Source of the DNA: Pontibacter sp. FD36
Lineage (GTDB): Bacteria; Bacteroidota; Bacteroidia; Cytophagales; Hymenobacteraceae
Reading direction: 5' to 3'
NCBI RefSeq assembly: GCF_015686655.1
Contig: NZ_JADPMP010000003.1
Span: 186,001-250,000 of the forward strand
DNA length: 64,000 bases
This document shows positions 1 through 8,411 of this stretch, one piece after another (the stretch's first letter is position 1; the number at the start of each line of letters is the position of its first letter). The translations under genes were made by a program, and so were the position numbers. The notes under the pieces are model-generated. The model saw only the letters and a program-made list of their open reading frames with translations, had not been told where the DNA came from and ran no database searches.

Positions 1-1123
1 TATTGCCTTCCGGAACGCTCATGTACACATACTTACCGTCCTGCAATGCTGCCAGTCTGCGACCGCTGCCTGCGTGCTCCGGCAGGCCGTCGATGTAGCG
101 AAGGGTTTTGCTGTTCAGGTCGATGATCGCTGATCGCAGTGGTCCGTCAGTCCAGGCTGCCTGCTGGTTTCTGGCAGCTGTGTTGACCTCAACAAATGCT
201 ATACCGTTGCCCAAGTACTTCAGGTGTGAAATGGTTTTGCCTCCGGTCAGCTGCTCCACATCAAAGAAGTAAGTCTGGTCGAAGGTAGTTTCGCCGTTCT
301 TGATACGCAGGATGCCTGGCTTGTTGGTCACCTGGCTGTAGCCGTTTGCCGGATTGGTATGCGACAGCGCATAGACATCTCCCTTCTCATCTTCCGTCAA
401 ACCTGACTTGGTGTTAAAGCCACCGATCGGACCGGTGCGGGTATCTTCTATCACTTTCTGGAATTCTAAGCCCGGGTACGAGAAAACTGCGATCTGCGCC
501 TTGTCAGTATGCGGGGTTGCATACGTGGTCGGGTCGCTGATGTAGTAGCTCAGGTATAGGTTGTTGCCACTGATGGCCATACCTGAATAAGAGGGCGTCT
601 TGAGGTTGGTGATGGCAGAAACAAGGTGCTGCTTGGTGGCGGTAACCGTTACCGTGTTGGCGCTGAAGGTATGGAACTTGATCACGTCGGATGTCGATGC
701 CATTTCCACGCCTACCAGGGTATTGTCGTCAGCCTTGATAATATCAGACAGGCTGTTTGGGAAAGAGACGTTGCCGATCTGCTTCAGTTCGCCGGCTTCA
801 TTCTTAGAGATACCCACCACATTCACGTCATCCAGGCCGCCAATGCTGTAAATTGTTTTGCCGATCTGCGTGAAGTCGTAGTAACCCGACTGCTCTATAC
901 CTTGTCCTTTGGCTGAGATGTTTCCGGTCATTAAATCACCAAAAGGAACAGTATAGTAAGTAAAGATTCCGTCGCTGCCTCTAACAGCGAGTGACATGGC
1001 AAAAGAGCTGTCCGCGTCTGGTGTCGGGTTTTCGTCATTACTGTCGCAGGAAGTGAACAGGAGGGCAGAGCAAAGGCCCAGGACTGGCAATGCCAGTTTG
1101 CTGGCGTATTTAAATGAAAACAT
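1..1123 (-). CDS. DUF4374 family surface lipoprotein (3' part outside window)
   Basis: Probable surface lipoprotein acting with the TonB receptor just upstream; 374 codons are visible and no stop is reached before the window edge. Residues 1-26 form a lipoprotein signal ending FTSC (Cys26). The following DSNDE is the acidic type of tag that directs Bacteroidota lipoproteins to the cell surface. The body has repeated short beta-strand blades with Gly/Asp turns, fitting a beta-propeller of the DUF4374 family. The start lies 26 bp after the receptor stop, so the two are almost certainly co-transcribed. In Bacteroides, XusB, which I recall as a protein of this type, binds ferric siderophore beside receptor XusA. 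An equivalent role here is inferred; the ligand cannot be read from sequence. Confidence 0.85.
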   Translation of the reverse strand, partial: MFSFKYASKLALPVLGLCSALLFTSCDSNDENPTPDADSSFAMSLAVRGSDGIFTYYTVPFGDLMTGNISAKGQGIEQSGYYDFTQIGKTIYSIGGLDDVNVVGISKNEAGELKQIGNVSFPNSLSDIIKADDNTLVGVEMASTSDVIKFHTFSANTVTVTATKQHLVSAITNLKTPSYSGMAISGNNLYLSYYISDPTTYATPHTDKAQIAVFSYPGLEFQKVIEDTRTGPIGGFNTKSGLTEDEKGDVYALSHTNPANGYSQVTNKPGILRIKNGETTFDQTYFFDVEQLTGGKTISHLKYLGNGIAFVEVNTAARNQQAAWTDGPLRSAIIDLNSKTLRYIDGLPEHAGSGRRLAALQDGKYVYMSVPEGN

Positions 1124-1149
1124 ATGAATTGTTTGGATTTAGATAATAG

Positions 1150-3555
1150 TTAAAGGACATATCGGAATTTCAGGTAAAAAGCACGACCAGGTTTCTGCAG
1201 ATAGTATTTATCGTAAAGCAGGGCATCGGTCAGGTTGCGGCACTCGATCGCGACGTTGTACCTGCCCTCCCGGAAACTGCCGGAGAGTTCGAGGTTGTGC
1301 GATGACTGTGTCGGGATTACTTTCTTAGAGTCTCTGGACCCCAGTTCTGCCCAGCTCAGGAAGTACTGCTCCACGTAATTGTAATAGTAGTTAACATTCC
1401 AGACAGCGCCCGGTACCAGCACATCCCTTAAGGTAAAACCGGCATTGGCGTTGCCGAACATATAAGGGGTGTTGGGTAGTCGGAAGCCTTTCTGAAAGTT
1501 TCGCTGCCACCCGGTGTTGGTATAGGAATCGTTAAAAACTAAGTCAGCCTGGTCGGTGATATCCTGGAAGGTGAAGTTGCCGCCCAATCGCAGCATGTCG
1601 CGCCACTGATAGCGCAGACTGCCTTCCACGCCCAGCGTTCTTGTATCGCTTAGGTTGTCGTAATAGGTCTGCGGACTGGCCACTCTTACTACCTGGTAGA
1701 TCAGATCTTTTGCCTCGCGGTAAACAAAGCTGCTCTCAAGGTTAAACTGGTGATCCTGACCTAGCTTAAAGCCATAGGCAGCCCCGGCGTTGAAGTTGTC
1801 GCTCTGCTCCGGACCCAGGTCAGGGTTTGGCTGCACAAAAAGTCCATCTCCAAAAATCTCGGTTGCCCAGGGCATGCGGTAGGTATGTTCGTACGACGCC
1901 TTCAGCTGCAGGTCCGGCAACAGGAAATAAGTAGTAGCCAGGCCATAGCCGAAGTTCCGCTTGCTCGATTCCAGGGCCTCGGTGCGCTGGGTTTCAAGGG
2001 CGAAATCATATTGCTTGCTTGTTCTGGCATGCAGAAAATACGCTTTGCTGAACAACGTCGTGCTCCACTTCTCGTTCAGGTCAAACTTGTAAGCCAGGCC
2101 CAGCACTTGCTTGTTGAGCGATCTCGGAAACTGGTTCTCAATTCTGTCCGGGTTCTCAGAGTCGAAAGCCTTGCGGCGGAAATAGGAGTAGGCGTAGTTG
2201 AATGCCAGTGAATGTTTGGGACTCAAGGTATAGCCCGCATTCAGCTGGCTGTTAAAGTCATTGTCGTCAAAAGTTGTGTAGGTGCGGAGCAGCTCCCCGT
2301 TGTTGGAACCAGGCGTGTAAGTAGCTTGTCCCAGCCAGTTGTAGGTAACGCCACGCAGGGTGTCGATCACTTCACTTTTGGTGATGTTGTAAGCTGTGTA
2401 AAGACTCACATTCAGTCCGTCTACCAGCAAATCATCTTTGCTGTATCGAAGGGTAGGCACCACTGAACGGCTATTGCGCATGATGCCACCGTACACGCTG
2501 TTCATGGTCGCGCCGGTCTGCACCTGTTTGTCGTTGCCGGAGGCGATCACGCCAAAGAGGAGATTGTCAGCGTACTTTTTATTGACCCAGCCTGTTTCCA
2601 GCTTCACAGTGCCGGAGTGGTAGCGGTCGTGGAATCGCTCTACCTCGGTTGTGTCGATGATGTTGCTGCCCTCCCTGATCGGAACCAGTACCCGGTAGTT
2701 GTTATCAGAGTAGTTGTAGTTCACATTGCCTCTGAAGGTATAGCCATTAGCTGGATTGGTATAGGCGCCATTCAGTGACAGACGGTGTGTGTAGAAAGAA
2801 CCTACTGAATAGGAGGCGTCCAGGAACTTAGCTTTCCGGTTGGTGATGATGTTGACGGCTCCGCCCAGTGCGTCCGTACCCAGCCACACCGGAACCACCC
2901 CTTTGTATACCTCGATCCGATCGATGGAATTGACAGGTATGTCACTCATTTGCAGCGAAGAACCAAAGTTATCCATCGGAATGCCATCCAGGAAGAATTT
3001 TACCTGATCACCTGAAAAGCCATTGAGTGAGAAACTCAGATTCGAGCCCAGACCGCCTTCTTCGAGCACACGCACACCCGCCACCCGGTTCAGCACTTCT
3101 TTGGCGTCTGAGGTACTGTTTTGCAGCTCCCTCGTAGAGATGGCGGTAACGGCATAGGGCTGCTCGTTTACCTCTCGGGTGGCAGACTTGCCAACAATCT
3201 CCACGCCCTTCATTTCAAAGGTTTTCTCGCGTAGGCTGATGTTTAGTTCTAAGGTTTGAGATGGCTTGAGCGATATGCTTTTTTCCTGCGTCTCAAAGCC
3301 CAGGAAGCTGATCAGCAAGGTATAATCACCTGGGGATACATTGGTTATTTCATAACGGCCAGCGGCATCTGTGGTAATACCTTTTTGAGCCTCTTTGAGT
3401 ACCACGCTTACGCCTGCCAGCGGTTCACCGGCGGATGTACGTACGCTTCCGGAGATGACTGCTTTGGTCAGCTCCTGGCCCCAGGCTGCGTTAGTAAAGC
3501 ATACCAGCACCAGAACTTGTACAATCGCACCGATTATTTTGATAAACTGCTGCAA
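1150..3555 (-). CDS. TonB-dependent outer-membrane receptor with N-terminal carboxypeptidase-regulatory-like domain
   Basis: Outer-membrane active transporter of 801 aa, probably for a ferric siderophore. A signal peptide (residues 1-26, ending AAWG) is followed by a carboxypeptidase-regulatory-like beta-sandwich (about 30-110, GEPLAGVSVVL... DAAGRYEI). The plug domain (about 125-240) contains FFLDGIPMD and IEVYKGVVPVWLGTDALGGAVNI. The rest is a 22-strand-type barrel with many Tyr/Asn-rich strands, ending in an aromatic C-terminal strand (FYLKFRYVL). Two TTTAGA-type inverted repeats lie just upstream (3568-3584 and 3625-3641), suggesting metal-dependent repression. The DUF4374 lipoprotein gene follows at 26 bp. 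The iron role is inferred from partner and operator, not from a substrate-defining motif. Confidence 0.93.
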   Translation of the reverse strand: MQQFIKIIGAIVQVLVLVCFTNAAWGQELTKAVISGSVRTSAGEPLAGVSVVLKEAQKGITTDAAGRYEITNVSPGDYTLLISFLGFETQEKSISLKPSQTLELNISLREKTFEMKGVEIVGKSATREVNEQPYAVTAISTRELQNSTSDAKEVLNRVAGVRVLEEGGLGSNLSFSLNGFSGDQVKFFLDGIPMDNFGSSLQMSDIPVNSIDRIEVYKGVVPVWLGTDALGGAVNIITNRKAKFLDASYSVGSFYTHRLSLNGAYTNPANGYTFRGNVNYNYSDNNYRVLVPIREGSNIIDTTEVERFHDRYHSGTVKLETGWVNKKYADNLLFGVIASGNDKQVQTGATMNSVYGGIMRNSRSVVPTLRYSKDDLLVDGLNVSLYTAYNITKSEVIDTLRGVTYNWLGQATYTPGSNNGELLRTYTTFDDNDFNSQLNAGYTLSPKHSLAFNYAYSYFRRKAFDSENPDRIENQFPRSLNKQVLGLAYKFDLNEKWSTTLFSKAYFLHARTSKQYDFALETQRTEALESSKRNFGYGLATTYFLLPDLQLKASYEHTYRMPWATEIFGDGLFVQPNPDLGPEQSDNFNAGAAYGFKLGQDHQFNLESSFVYREAKDLIYQVVRVASPQTYYDNLSDTRTLGVEGSLRYQWRDMLRLGGNFTFQDITDQADLVFNDSYTNTGWQRNFQKGFRLPNTPYMFGNANAGFTLRDVLVPGAVWNVNYYYNYVEQYFLSWAELGSRDSKKVIPTQSSHNLELSGSFREGRYNVAIECRNLTDALLYDKYYLQKPGRAFYLKFRYVL

Positions 3556-3567
3556 TGCCTGTGTTAT

Positions 3568-3584
3568 TTAGAATAATTTTAAAT
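3568..3584. promoter_or_regulatory. Imperfect TTTAGA-N5-TTTAAA inverted repeat, proximal operator copy
   Basis: This is an imperfect inverted repeat (TTTAGA, 5 bp, TTTAAA), one mismatch from the copy at 3625. It sits about 12 bp upstream of the receptor start codon, where a bound repressor would block transcription or initiation. The metal-sensing regulator (Fur/DtxR type) is inferred. Confidence 0.5.
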
Positions 3585-3624
3585 TGAGGCAAAGCTATGA
3601 CAGAAAATTTAAGGTTCAAAATTA

Positions 3625-3641
3625 TTTAGATTAATTCTAAA
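3625..3641. promoter_or_regulatory. TTTAGA-N5-TCTAAA inverted repeat, distal operator copy
   Basis: Six-bp arms TTTAGA and TCTAAA are separated by TTAAT. The copy lies 57 bp from the proximal one, both upstream of the TonB receptor. A closely related repeat (TTTTAGA-N4-TCTAAAA) precedes the second TonB receptor at 50210. Sharing between two receptors supports a real operator; the identity of the regulator is inferred. Confidence 0.6.
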
Positions 3642-3904
3642 CAATAATCATGTGCTCAGTATCAGCAGTAAATATTTCAATATATAGCAGTTTGTAAGTG
3701 TCCTGGAGGCTGAATGGCAGGAAACACAAGAGGGGGATGAGTTTATAGGATCGCCATTACGCATGGAGAATTAGCCACAGGCGATGAGTTGAGTGCCTGT
3801 GCTAAGGTATAGCTCAGAGCAGGCACCGAATTTCTGCATCAGGATGATGTGCTCTGCAGGTAAACGAAACACGCTGCCTGATCAGAATGATTTCTGCGCA
3901 GGGA
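3642..3904. other. Gene-free stretch between receptor operator and LysR gene
   Basis: With the operator region this makes a 349-bp gap between the receptor start and the LysR stop. I see no convincing coding frame, RNA gene or strong hairpin in it; short open frames here lack any family character. Confidence 0.5.
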
Positions 3905-4798
3905 CTAGATGTACATATGCATATACTTGTGCGCTGTTTCAGATACCAGTTTCAGGATGTTTTTCAGGACAGGGCTATTGTCATTCTTCCGCCAGGTGAC
4001 ATAGAGGTTCATCTGGTAAGGCAGTTTGATAAAGCGCACATTGGGCAGAGCGCTGAAAGAGTAGGAGTAGGGCAGGATGGTCACGCCGAGCCCCTTGGAT
4101 ACGAGCCCCAGCACCATACCTCCGAAATCTGTCTCGATGCGCACATCAGGTGTGAAATGATGGTCTTCGAATATTTGACGTAGTCCCGCGGTATAAAACG
4201 TCGTTTGAGCCAGATTAGACAAGATAAATTTCTCGTTTTCCAGGTTGTGCAGTCCTGTGAAGTTCTGCTCGGTGAGTCGGTGACTTTGCGGCACGGCCAA
4301 TGCATAAGGCTCCGAGTAGAGGCACTGCGACTGCAGCGCAGGATTCTCGGCAGGATCACGGCGGAAGGCCAAGTCCATCTGGTAGTTGAGCAGCAGTTGC
4401 TCAAAGCTGATGTCAGTGGGCTCCACCAACTCCACTTTCAGTTCGGGCAGGGCCTGGGAGATGCTGGTGATCAGGTCTGGCATAAAGCCATAAACGATGG
4501 AGCCGGGATACCCGATACGCACCAAACCAAAGGCACCCTCGTGTATTTTCCGGGCCTGCAGGTGAATGCGGTTTATCTCATCGAGCAGCGGCAGCCATTG
4601 GTCCCGCAGAAAAGCACCGGCCTCGGTCAGCTTTACGCTCCGCTTCGTCCGCTCAAAAAGTTGTACTCCCATTTCATCTTCCAGCGCCTTGATCTGCCTG
4701 CTGAGGGCAGACTGCGTGATGAACATGCGCTCGGCTGTGTTCCAGAAGTGCAACTCCTGCGCCAGTGCCAGAAAGTACTTAATCTGTTGTAGCTCCAT
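3905..4798 (-). CDS. LysR-type transcriptional regulator
   Basis: DNA-binding regulator of 297 aa. The winged helix-turn-helix occupies residues 1-60 (MELQQIKYFLALAQEL, then FITQSALSRQIKALEDEMGVQLFERTKRSVKLTEAG, the classic LysR signature). A type 2 periplasmic-binding-like effector domain runs from about 88 to 295 (GLVRIGYPGS...). I chose the ATG at 4798 because the family begins at MELQQIKYF; an in-frame ATG ten codons upstream (4828) is less likely. It is divergent from the small membrane protein gene at 4901, with about 100 bp between, so that gene is the natural candidate target. The effector is unknown. Confidence 0.9.
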   Translation of the reverse strand: MELQQIKYFLALAQELHFWNTAERMFITQSALSRQIKALEDEMGVQLFERTKRSVKLTEAGAFLRDQWLPLLDEINRIHLQARKIHEGAFGLVRIGYPGSIVYGFMPDLITSISQALPELKVELVEPTDISFEQLLLNYQMDLAFRRDPAENPALQSQCLYSEPYALAVPQSHRLTEQNFTGLHNLENEKFILSNLAQTTFYTAGLRQIFEDHHFTPDVRIETDFGGMVLGLVSKGLGVTILPYSYSFSALPNVRFIKLPYQMNLYVTWRKNDNSPVLKNILKLVSETAHKYMHMYI

Positions 4799-4900
4799 CC
4801 GCTGTGATTCGTTTTTTGCATTAGTCAAGCGAATAAAAGCATTTTTAAGCCCATTTGCACCAGTTTAATTTGCAATCAACAATTATTAGTAACCAAAGCT

Positions 4901-5158
4901 ATGCTATCACTACGAAAATACATGGGAGAGGCGGTCGGTTGGACAGGCGCTTTCTTTTCGCTTTCGGCCTTTAGCCTGAACAGCATGGGCCTTACTCACG
5001 GACAGTCGCTGGAGTATCTGGGGATGAACATCGTCGGATGTTTTTTTATGATTCTGTATGCTGCATCTAAAAAGGCGCATGCAAGCTCGGTGCTGAACAC
5101 GATCTTCCTGCTTGTCGCCGTGATTGCTTTAGTCAGAGCTTACTTCATGCAACCTTAG
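4901..5158 (+). CDS. Small integral membrane protein, CBU_0592-like
   Basis: A membrane protein of 85 aa with about three hydrophobic segments (roughly 10-27, 38-55 and 65-82). The motif GWTGAFFSLSAFSLNSMG resembles the small CBU_0592-type membrane protein family, whose function is unknown. It is transcribed divergently from the LysR gene and is followed by a strong terminator (5206-5242), so it is a single-gene unit. A LysR-controlled role is inferred only from arrangement. Family assignment is by motif memory and moderate in certainty; that it is a real gene is likely given the clean hydrophobic pattern. Confidence 0.75.
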   Translation: MLSLRKYMGEAVGWTGAFFSLSAFSLNSMGLTHGQSLEYLGMNIVGCFFMILYAASKKAHASSVLNTIFLLVAVIALVRAYFMQP

Positions 5159-5205
5159 CCAGTGTTTCTAAACAGTCAGCATTTATAGGCTCCCCGGAGC
5201 AAGCG

Positions 5206-5242
5206 ATCCCTGCAGATGAAAATCTGCAGGGATTTTTTTTTT
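5206..5242 (+). terminator. Rho-independent terminator
   Basis: A perfect 12-bp stem (ATCCCTGCAGAT / ATCTGCAGGGAT) with a 4-nt loop is followed directly by a run of about ten T residues. It ends the small membrane protein transcript. Confidence 0.95.
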
Positions 5243-5374
5243 GTTGACCGTACTGGCCAAAGCTGCTTCGCATATGCTTGTCCACTAGATGTCTGGTGTT
5301 CTTGTTAATCATTGATTAACAATTGTTTATAAACGTAAAATGTAGGTATGGACTGCTGTTTTTTTATAACCCAA

Positions 5375-5401
5375 GGCAACCCTTTTAGATGGAAGTCCGT
5401 G
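5375..5401 (+). promoter_or_regulatory. Candidate ECF-sigma promoter (GGCAACC-N16-CGTG)
   Basis: GGCAACC at 5375-5381 and CGTG at 5398-5401 are 16 bp apart, the spacing and style of extracytoplasmic-function sigma promoters. It lies at the head of the truncated sigma stub. A similar arrangement (GGCAACC-N15-CGTC) is found at 12798. Two cases only, so tentative. Confidence 0.3.
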
Positions 5402-5523
5402 ATGGGAGCGCAAATTCTGGAACAGTGAGCAAGACAGAAAGCAAAGTGTTGGACGTGCTGCTTCGTCAGTGTCTGAAACAGGAACGCGGAGCGCAGAGAG
5501 AGCTGTACCGGCTCACCCTGTAA
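5389..5523 (+). pseudogene. Truncated ECF sigma-70 factor, N-terminal stub only
   Basis: A 44-codon frame from ATG 5389 (or GTG 5425) to TAA 5521 ends in LLRQCLKQERGAQRELYRL. That is the usual opening helix of Bacteroidota FecI-type ECF sigma factors, in which a small residue run is followed by the rest of region 2. Here the frame stops right after this helix, and none of the three forward frames downstream resumes regions 2 or 4 before the histidine kinase at 5650. I read it as the decayed remnant of a sigma gene. A functional micropeptide cannot be excluded. Confidence 0.5.
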
Positions 5524-5649
5524 CAGAGGGACGACTCATTTCTGCCCGGTTTTAATTCTGTTTTAACTATTTTTTTTTAATTTTAAAGAATTAAGAAGCA
5601 GCGGTTTCAGCATTTAGAAAATCCGCTAATCAGAAAAAGGCTTTTCTAT

Positions 5650-6864
5650 ATGATTGAAATCCAAGACAACCTCCTGAAAGACTTGGAAGCCGTAAGGCAA
5701 ATCCCCATTGTCCCAAACATGCTTGAAACGGTCTGTCAGCTTACAGGAATGGGCTTTTCGGCAATTGCACGTGTAACAGAGGATAGATGGCTGGCTTGCA
5801 GCGTGCGTGATCAGGTACATTTCGGACTAAAAGAGGGCGAAGAACTGGAGATTGCCACCACCCTGTGTAATGAGATCAGGGATCATCGACAACCCATCGT
5901 TATTGACAATGTAGCAGAAGATCCCATTTACAAGGAGCATCATACTCCCAGGACCTATGGCCTCCAAAGTTACATCTCGGTTCCCATCATTCTGAAAGAC
6001 GGTACTTTTTTCGGGACACTTTGCGCTATAGACGCAAAGCCTGCCAAAGTGAACAACCCTAAGGTGGTGAATACTTTTAAGATGTTTGCCGACCTGCTGG
6101 CCTTCCACTTGCAGAGCCGTAGCGTACTGGAGCGCAGCTACGTTGTTAACCTGGAACTGCAGCGTAAAAACAGCATGCTGCGGGATGCCAACTTTGATCT
6201 GGATAGCTTTGTGTTCACCGCCTCACATGACCTTAAGTCGCCGGTGGCCAACATCGAAGGCCTGATCTCCATACTCTCAGACGCTGTAGAGAAGAATGAA
6301 ATGGACCGGGAGGAGATCAAACAGATCACTGCTATGATGAAGGCCTCCCTTAAGCGATTCTCTACCACGATCAGGGATCTGACCACCATTGTAGAGCTTG
6401 ACAAAACAGGTGCAGACGAACAGGCGGCGGCTCTTGATCTCTATGATATCATGGAATCTGTAAAGCAGGATCTGCAAAGCCTCATTGTCGAGTCGGGTGC
6501 AGAGATTGAGGCTATCGCTACGGATAGTCGATTAACGGGCTTTTCATTAAAGAATTTTAAGAGCATCCTCAGCAACCTTGTCAGTAATGCCATTAAGTAC
6601 CGCTCTCCTGACAGAACGCCAAAGGTAATTGTGAAACTCGAAAAGTCTGATGGCAAATCTTATTTGTCGGTGCAGGACAATGGACTAGGTATACCAGCCA
6701 AAAAACAACACAATGTTTTTACGATGTTCAAGCGCTTGCATGACCATGTGGAGGGCAGCGGCATAGGTCTGTACATTGTAAAAAGAATGGTGGATAGGGT
6801 GCAGGGAGAGATAAAGGTTGAAAGTGAATTAGACAAAGGCACGACTTTCACAATCGTTTTTTAA
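5650..6864 (+). CDS. GAF-domain sensor histidine kinase
   Basis: Soluble sensor kinase of 404 aa with no membrane segment. A GAF domain spans about residues 15-158 (DRWLACSVRDQVHFGLKEG, then SYISVPII and FGTLCAID). The HisKA dimerisation helix carries the phospho-acceptor His193 (FTASHDLKSPVANIEG). The ATPase domain (about 270-404) shows the N box NLVSNAIKYR, the G1 box DNGLGI and the G2 box GSGIGLYIVK. It therefore autophosphorylates in response to a cytoplasmic signal bound by the GAF domain. No response regulator lies nearby, so the partner is unknown. It stands alone, preceded by an AT-rich leader and the sigma stub. Confidence 0.93.
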   Translation: MIEIQDNLLKDLEAVRQIPIVPNMLETVCQLTGMGFSAIARVTEDRWLACSVRDQVHFGLKEGEELEIATTLCNEIRDHRQPIVIDNVAEDPIYKEHHTPRTYGLQSYISVPIILKDGTFFGTLCAIDAKPAKVNNPKVVNTFKMFADLLAFHLQSRSVLERSYVVNLELQRKNSMLRDANFDLDSFVFTASHDLKSPVANIEGLISILSDAVEKNEMDREEIKQITAMMKASLKRFSTTIRDLTTIVELDKTGADEQAAALDLYDIMESVKQDLQSLIVESGAEIEAIATDSRLTGFSLKNFKSILSNLVSNAIKYRSPDRTPKVIVKLEKSDGKSYLSVQDNGLGIPAKKQHNVFTMFKRLHDHVEGSGIGLYIVKRMVDRVQGEIKVESELDKGTTFTIVF

Positions 6865-6930
6865 GGGGCAAACTCCTTTTGTTTTGGAATGAATAGGGAA
6901 TGGTCGCCTCGTGCCTTGGCAATGAAAGTT

Positions 6931-7707
6931 TCAGCAACCTTTACGCAGGTTCTCAGCATAGGCGTTTGGCAGCTCTGACTCCTCCACTGCTCTGGCAGCT
7001 TTCTCGTGATCGTAGGCAAAGCGAATAAACTCTACTTCTATACTGTCCTTGTTCAGCACCGAGCTGTGCTCGTCAATGGTCAGCATCACATAACCTCCCC
7101 GGTTGTCAGCGTCTTTGGGTTTTCCCACCGAGCCAATGTTGATAGCGTGTCGGAAATGGCTCTGGTCTCCCTCACCTGAGTTAAGAATGCGGTGGTAGGG
7201 CTTATGGGTATGGCCGAAACACATGATATCGGCGTCAGCGTCCTTCATAATGCGCAGCAGGCTTTTTTCGTCTCGGTCCTCAAACAGGTATTCGTTGATC
7301 TTGCGGGGACTACCATGGACCAGCAGTAGGTTCAGTTTATCGTTGTTCAGTTGAAACTCCACTTTGATGTGCGCAGGCAAAGTGCGGAGGTAGCGCCGTT
7401 GCTCAGGCCTGATGATCTTGTTAGTGAAGGAGATAGAGACTGCGCCATTGGCTTTTTCCTCCTCTGTTTTATAGGCGCAGCCGCAGTCGTCGCTCTCTCT
7501 GCCAATGCCAAAATCATAATTGCCGGCTATAGTAGGGATGTTTCGTCGGCGTATCTCATCGATCACCTCGTTTGGCCAGATGTTATACCCTACCAGGTCA
7601 CCGAGGCAGTAGATAAAGTCGGGTTTGCGGGCCTCTACATCTGCAAAAAAGGCCTCTAAGGCAGGCAGGTTGGCGTGTATGTCACTGAAGAGCGCTATTT
7701 TAGTCAT
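6931..7707 (-). CDS. Calcineurin-like metallophosphoesterase (YfcE/MJ0936-like)
   Basis: Predicted cytoplasmic phosphodiesterase or phosphatase of 258 aa with a two-metal centre. Metal ligands are visible in family order: DIHAN (Asp9, His11), GDLVG (Asp37), GNYD (Asn/Asp near 72), the His in LLVHGSP (about 131) and GHTHKP (about 166-171). The Cys-containing insert DDCGCAYKTEEEKANG follows the GNYD motif, and the protein ends GC. The gene is alone between a histidine kinase on the other strand and small unknown genes on the same strand. Family is clear; substrate is not. Confidence 0.92.
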   Translation of the reverse strand: MTKIALFSDIHANLPALEAFFADVEARKPDFIYCLGDLVGYNIWPNEVIDEIRRRNIPTIAGNYDFGIGRESDDCGCAYKTEEEKANGAVSISFTNKIIRPEQRRYLRTLPAHIKVEFQLNNDKLNLLLVHGSPRKINEYLFEDRDEKSLLRIMKDADADIMCFGHTHKPYHRILNSGEGDQSHFRHAINIGSVGKPKDADNRGGYVMLTIDEHSSVLNKDSIEVEFIRFAYDHEKAARAVEESELPNAYAENLRKGC

Positions 7708-7798
7708 CGTATCGTATACGTAGAAGTAATATTCATTGCAATATTACGATTAATATGAAGCTGTAGCAAGATCTGAACATTACCTTTTTGTAAAGCGC

Positions 7799-8101
7799 CT
7801 AGCTTCGCTCGACTACAATGTACCTGGCTGAGAACCCGTTCTGTTTGTAAAGCAGCTGCAGGGCGGTAATAAGGGAGGCTATACCTGTGGATTTGGTTTG
7901 ATGACCACCAAGCGGGCGGAGGTAGTTCTGAAAGCCGCTCCCTGGTAGGCGCATCACGATACGCCGGGCGTCTGACTCCTGTACTTCGGTGAGGGCCTTG
8001 GCAAGCACTACCTGGCGCATGTAGGGGAGAGCCGACTTCATGCTGCGGTAATCAGAGAAGGCGTAGAGGCGGCAGTAGGAGCTAAGCTTGACTGAATTCA
8101 C
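7799..8101 (-). CDS. Hypothetical protein, 100 aa
   Basis: I do not recognise this 100-aa protein. It is basic, with no signal peptide or membrane segment, and has mixed helix/strand character (YRSMKSALPYMRQVVLAKALTE forms a clear helix). It is the last of three small genes on the minus strand (8651 to 7799) with 24 and 34 bp between them, so probably one transcript. Its stop is 91 bp from the phosphoesterase start. Confidence 0.6.
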   Translation of the reverse strand: MNSVKLSSYCRLYAFSDYRSMKSALPYMRQVVLAKALTEVQESDARRIVMRLPGSGFQNYLRPLGGHQTKSTGIASLITALQLLYKQNGFSARYIVVERS

Positions 8102-8125
8102 GCCTCAAAAATAGGGAATAAATCT

Positions 8126-8377
8126 TTACCAGCACATCATATCAACCAGGTTGATCTTATTGGTGTAGGGCTCAAGTGCCCGCTTCGTGGCAAGCCCTCT
8201 GATCAATCCGATGATATTGGTTTCGGGGTTGCTCCATACTTCAGCAAAGAACTCGCCCATGTCATAGAGCTGTATGCGATAGCCCCGGCGACCCCGTTCA
8301 GCCAGATAAGTCCCGTGTGCCCATATCATCTCCAATCTGCCAGCCAGTGTGTGGGTGTTAAAAAAACTGAGACTCAT
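8126..8377 (-). CDS. Hypothetical protein, 83 aa
   Basis: Unrecognised 83-aa soluble protein. The segment RIQLYDMGEFFAEVWSNPETNIIGLIRGL has an ordered strand-turn pattern, and similar small proteins occur, as I recall, in Hymenobacteraceae; I cannot assign a domain. It is the middle gene of a three-gene run of small unknowns on the minus strand. Confidence 0.65.
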   Translation of the reverse strand: MSLSFFNTHTLAGRLEMIWAHGTYLAERGRRGYRIQLYDMGEFFAEVWSNPETNIIGLIRGLATKRALEPYTNKINLVDMMCW

Positions 8378-8411
8378 ACTGTGCTAAAAGTATTCGGGTG
8401 AAAAAGCAGGT

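Noticed and set aside
4205..4792. A 195-codon open frame opposite the LysR gene
   Set aside because: The LysR protein has full family signatures over the same bases.
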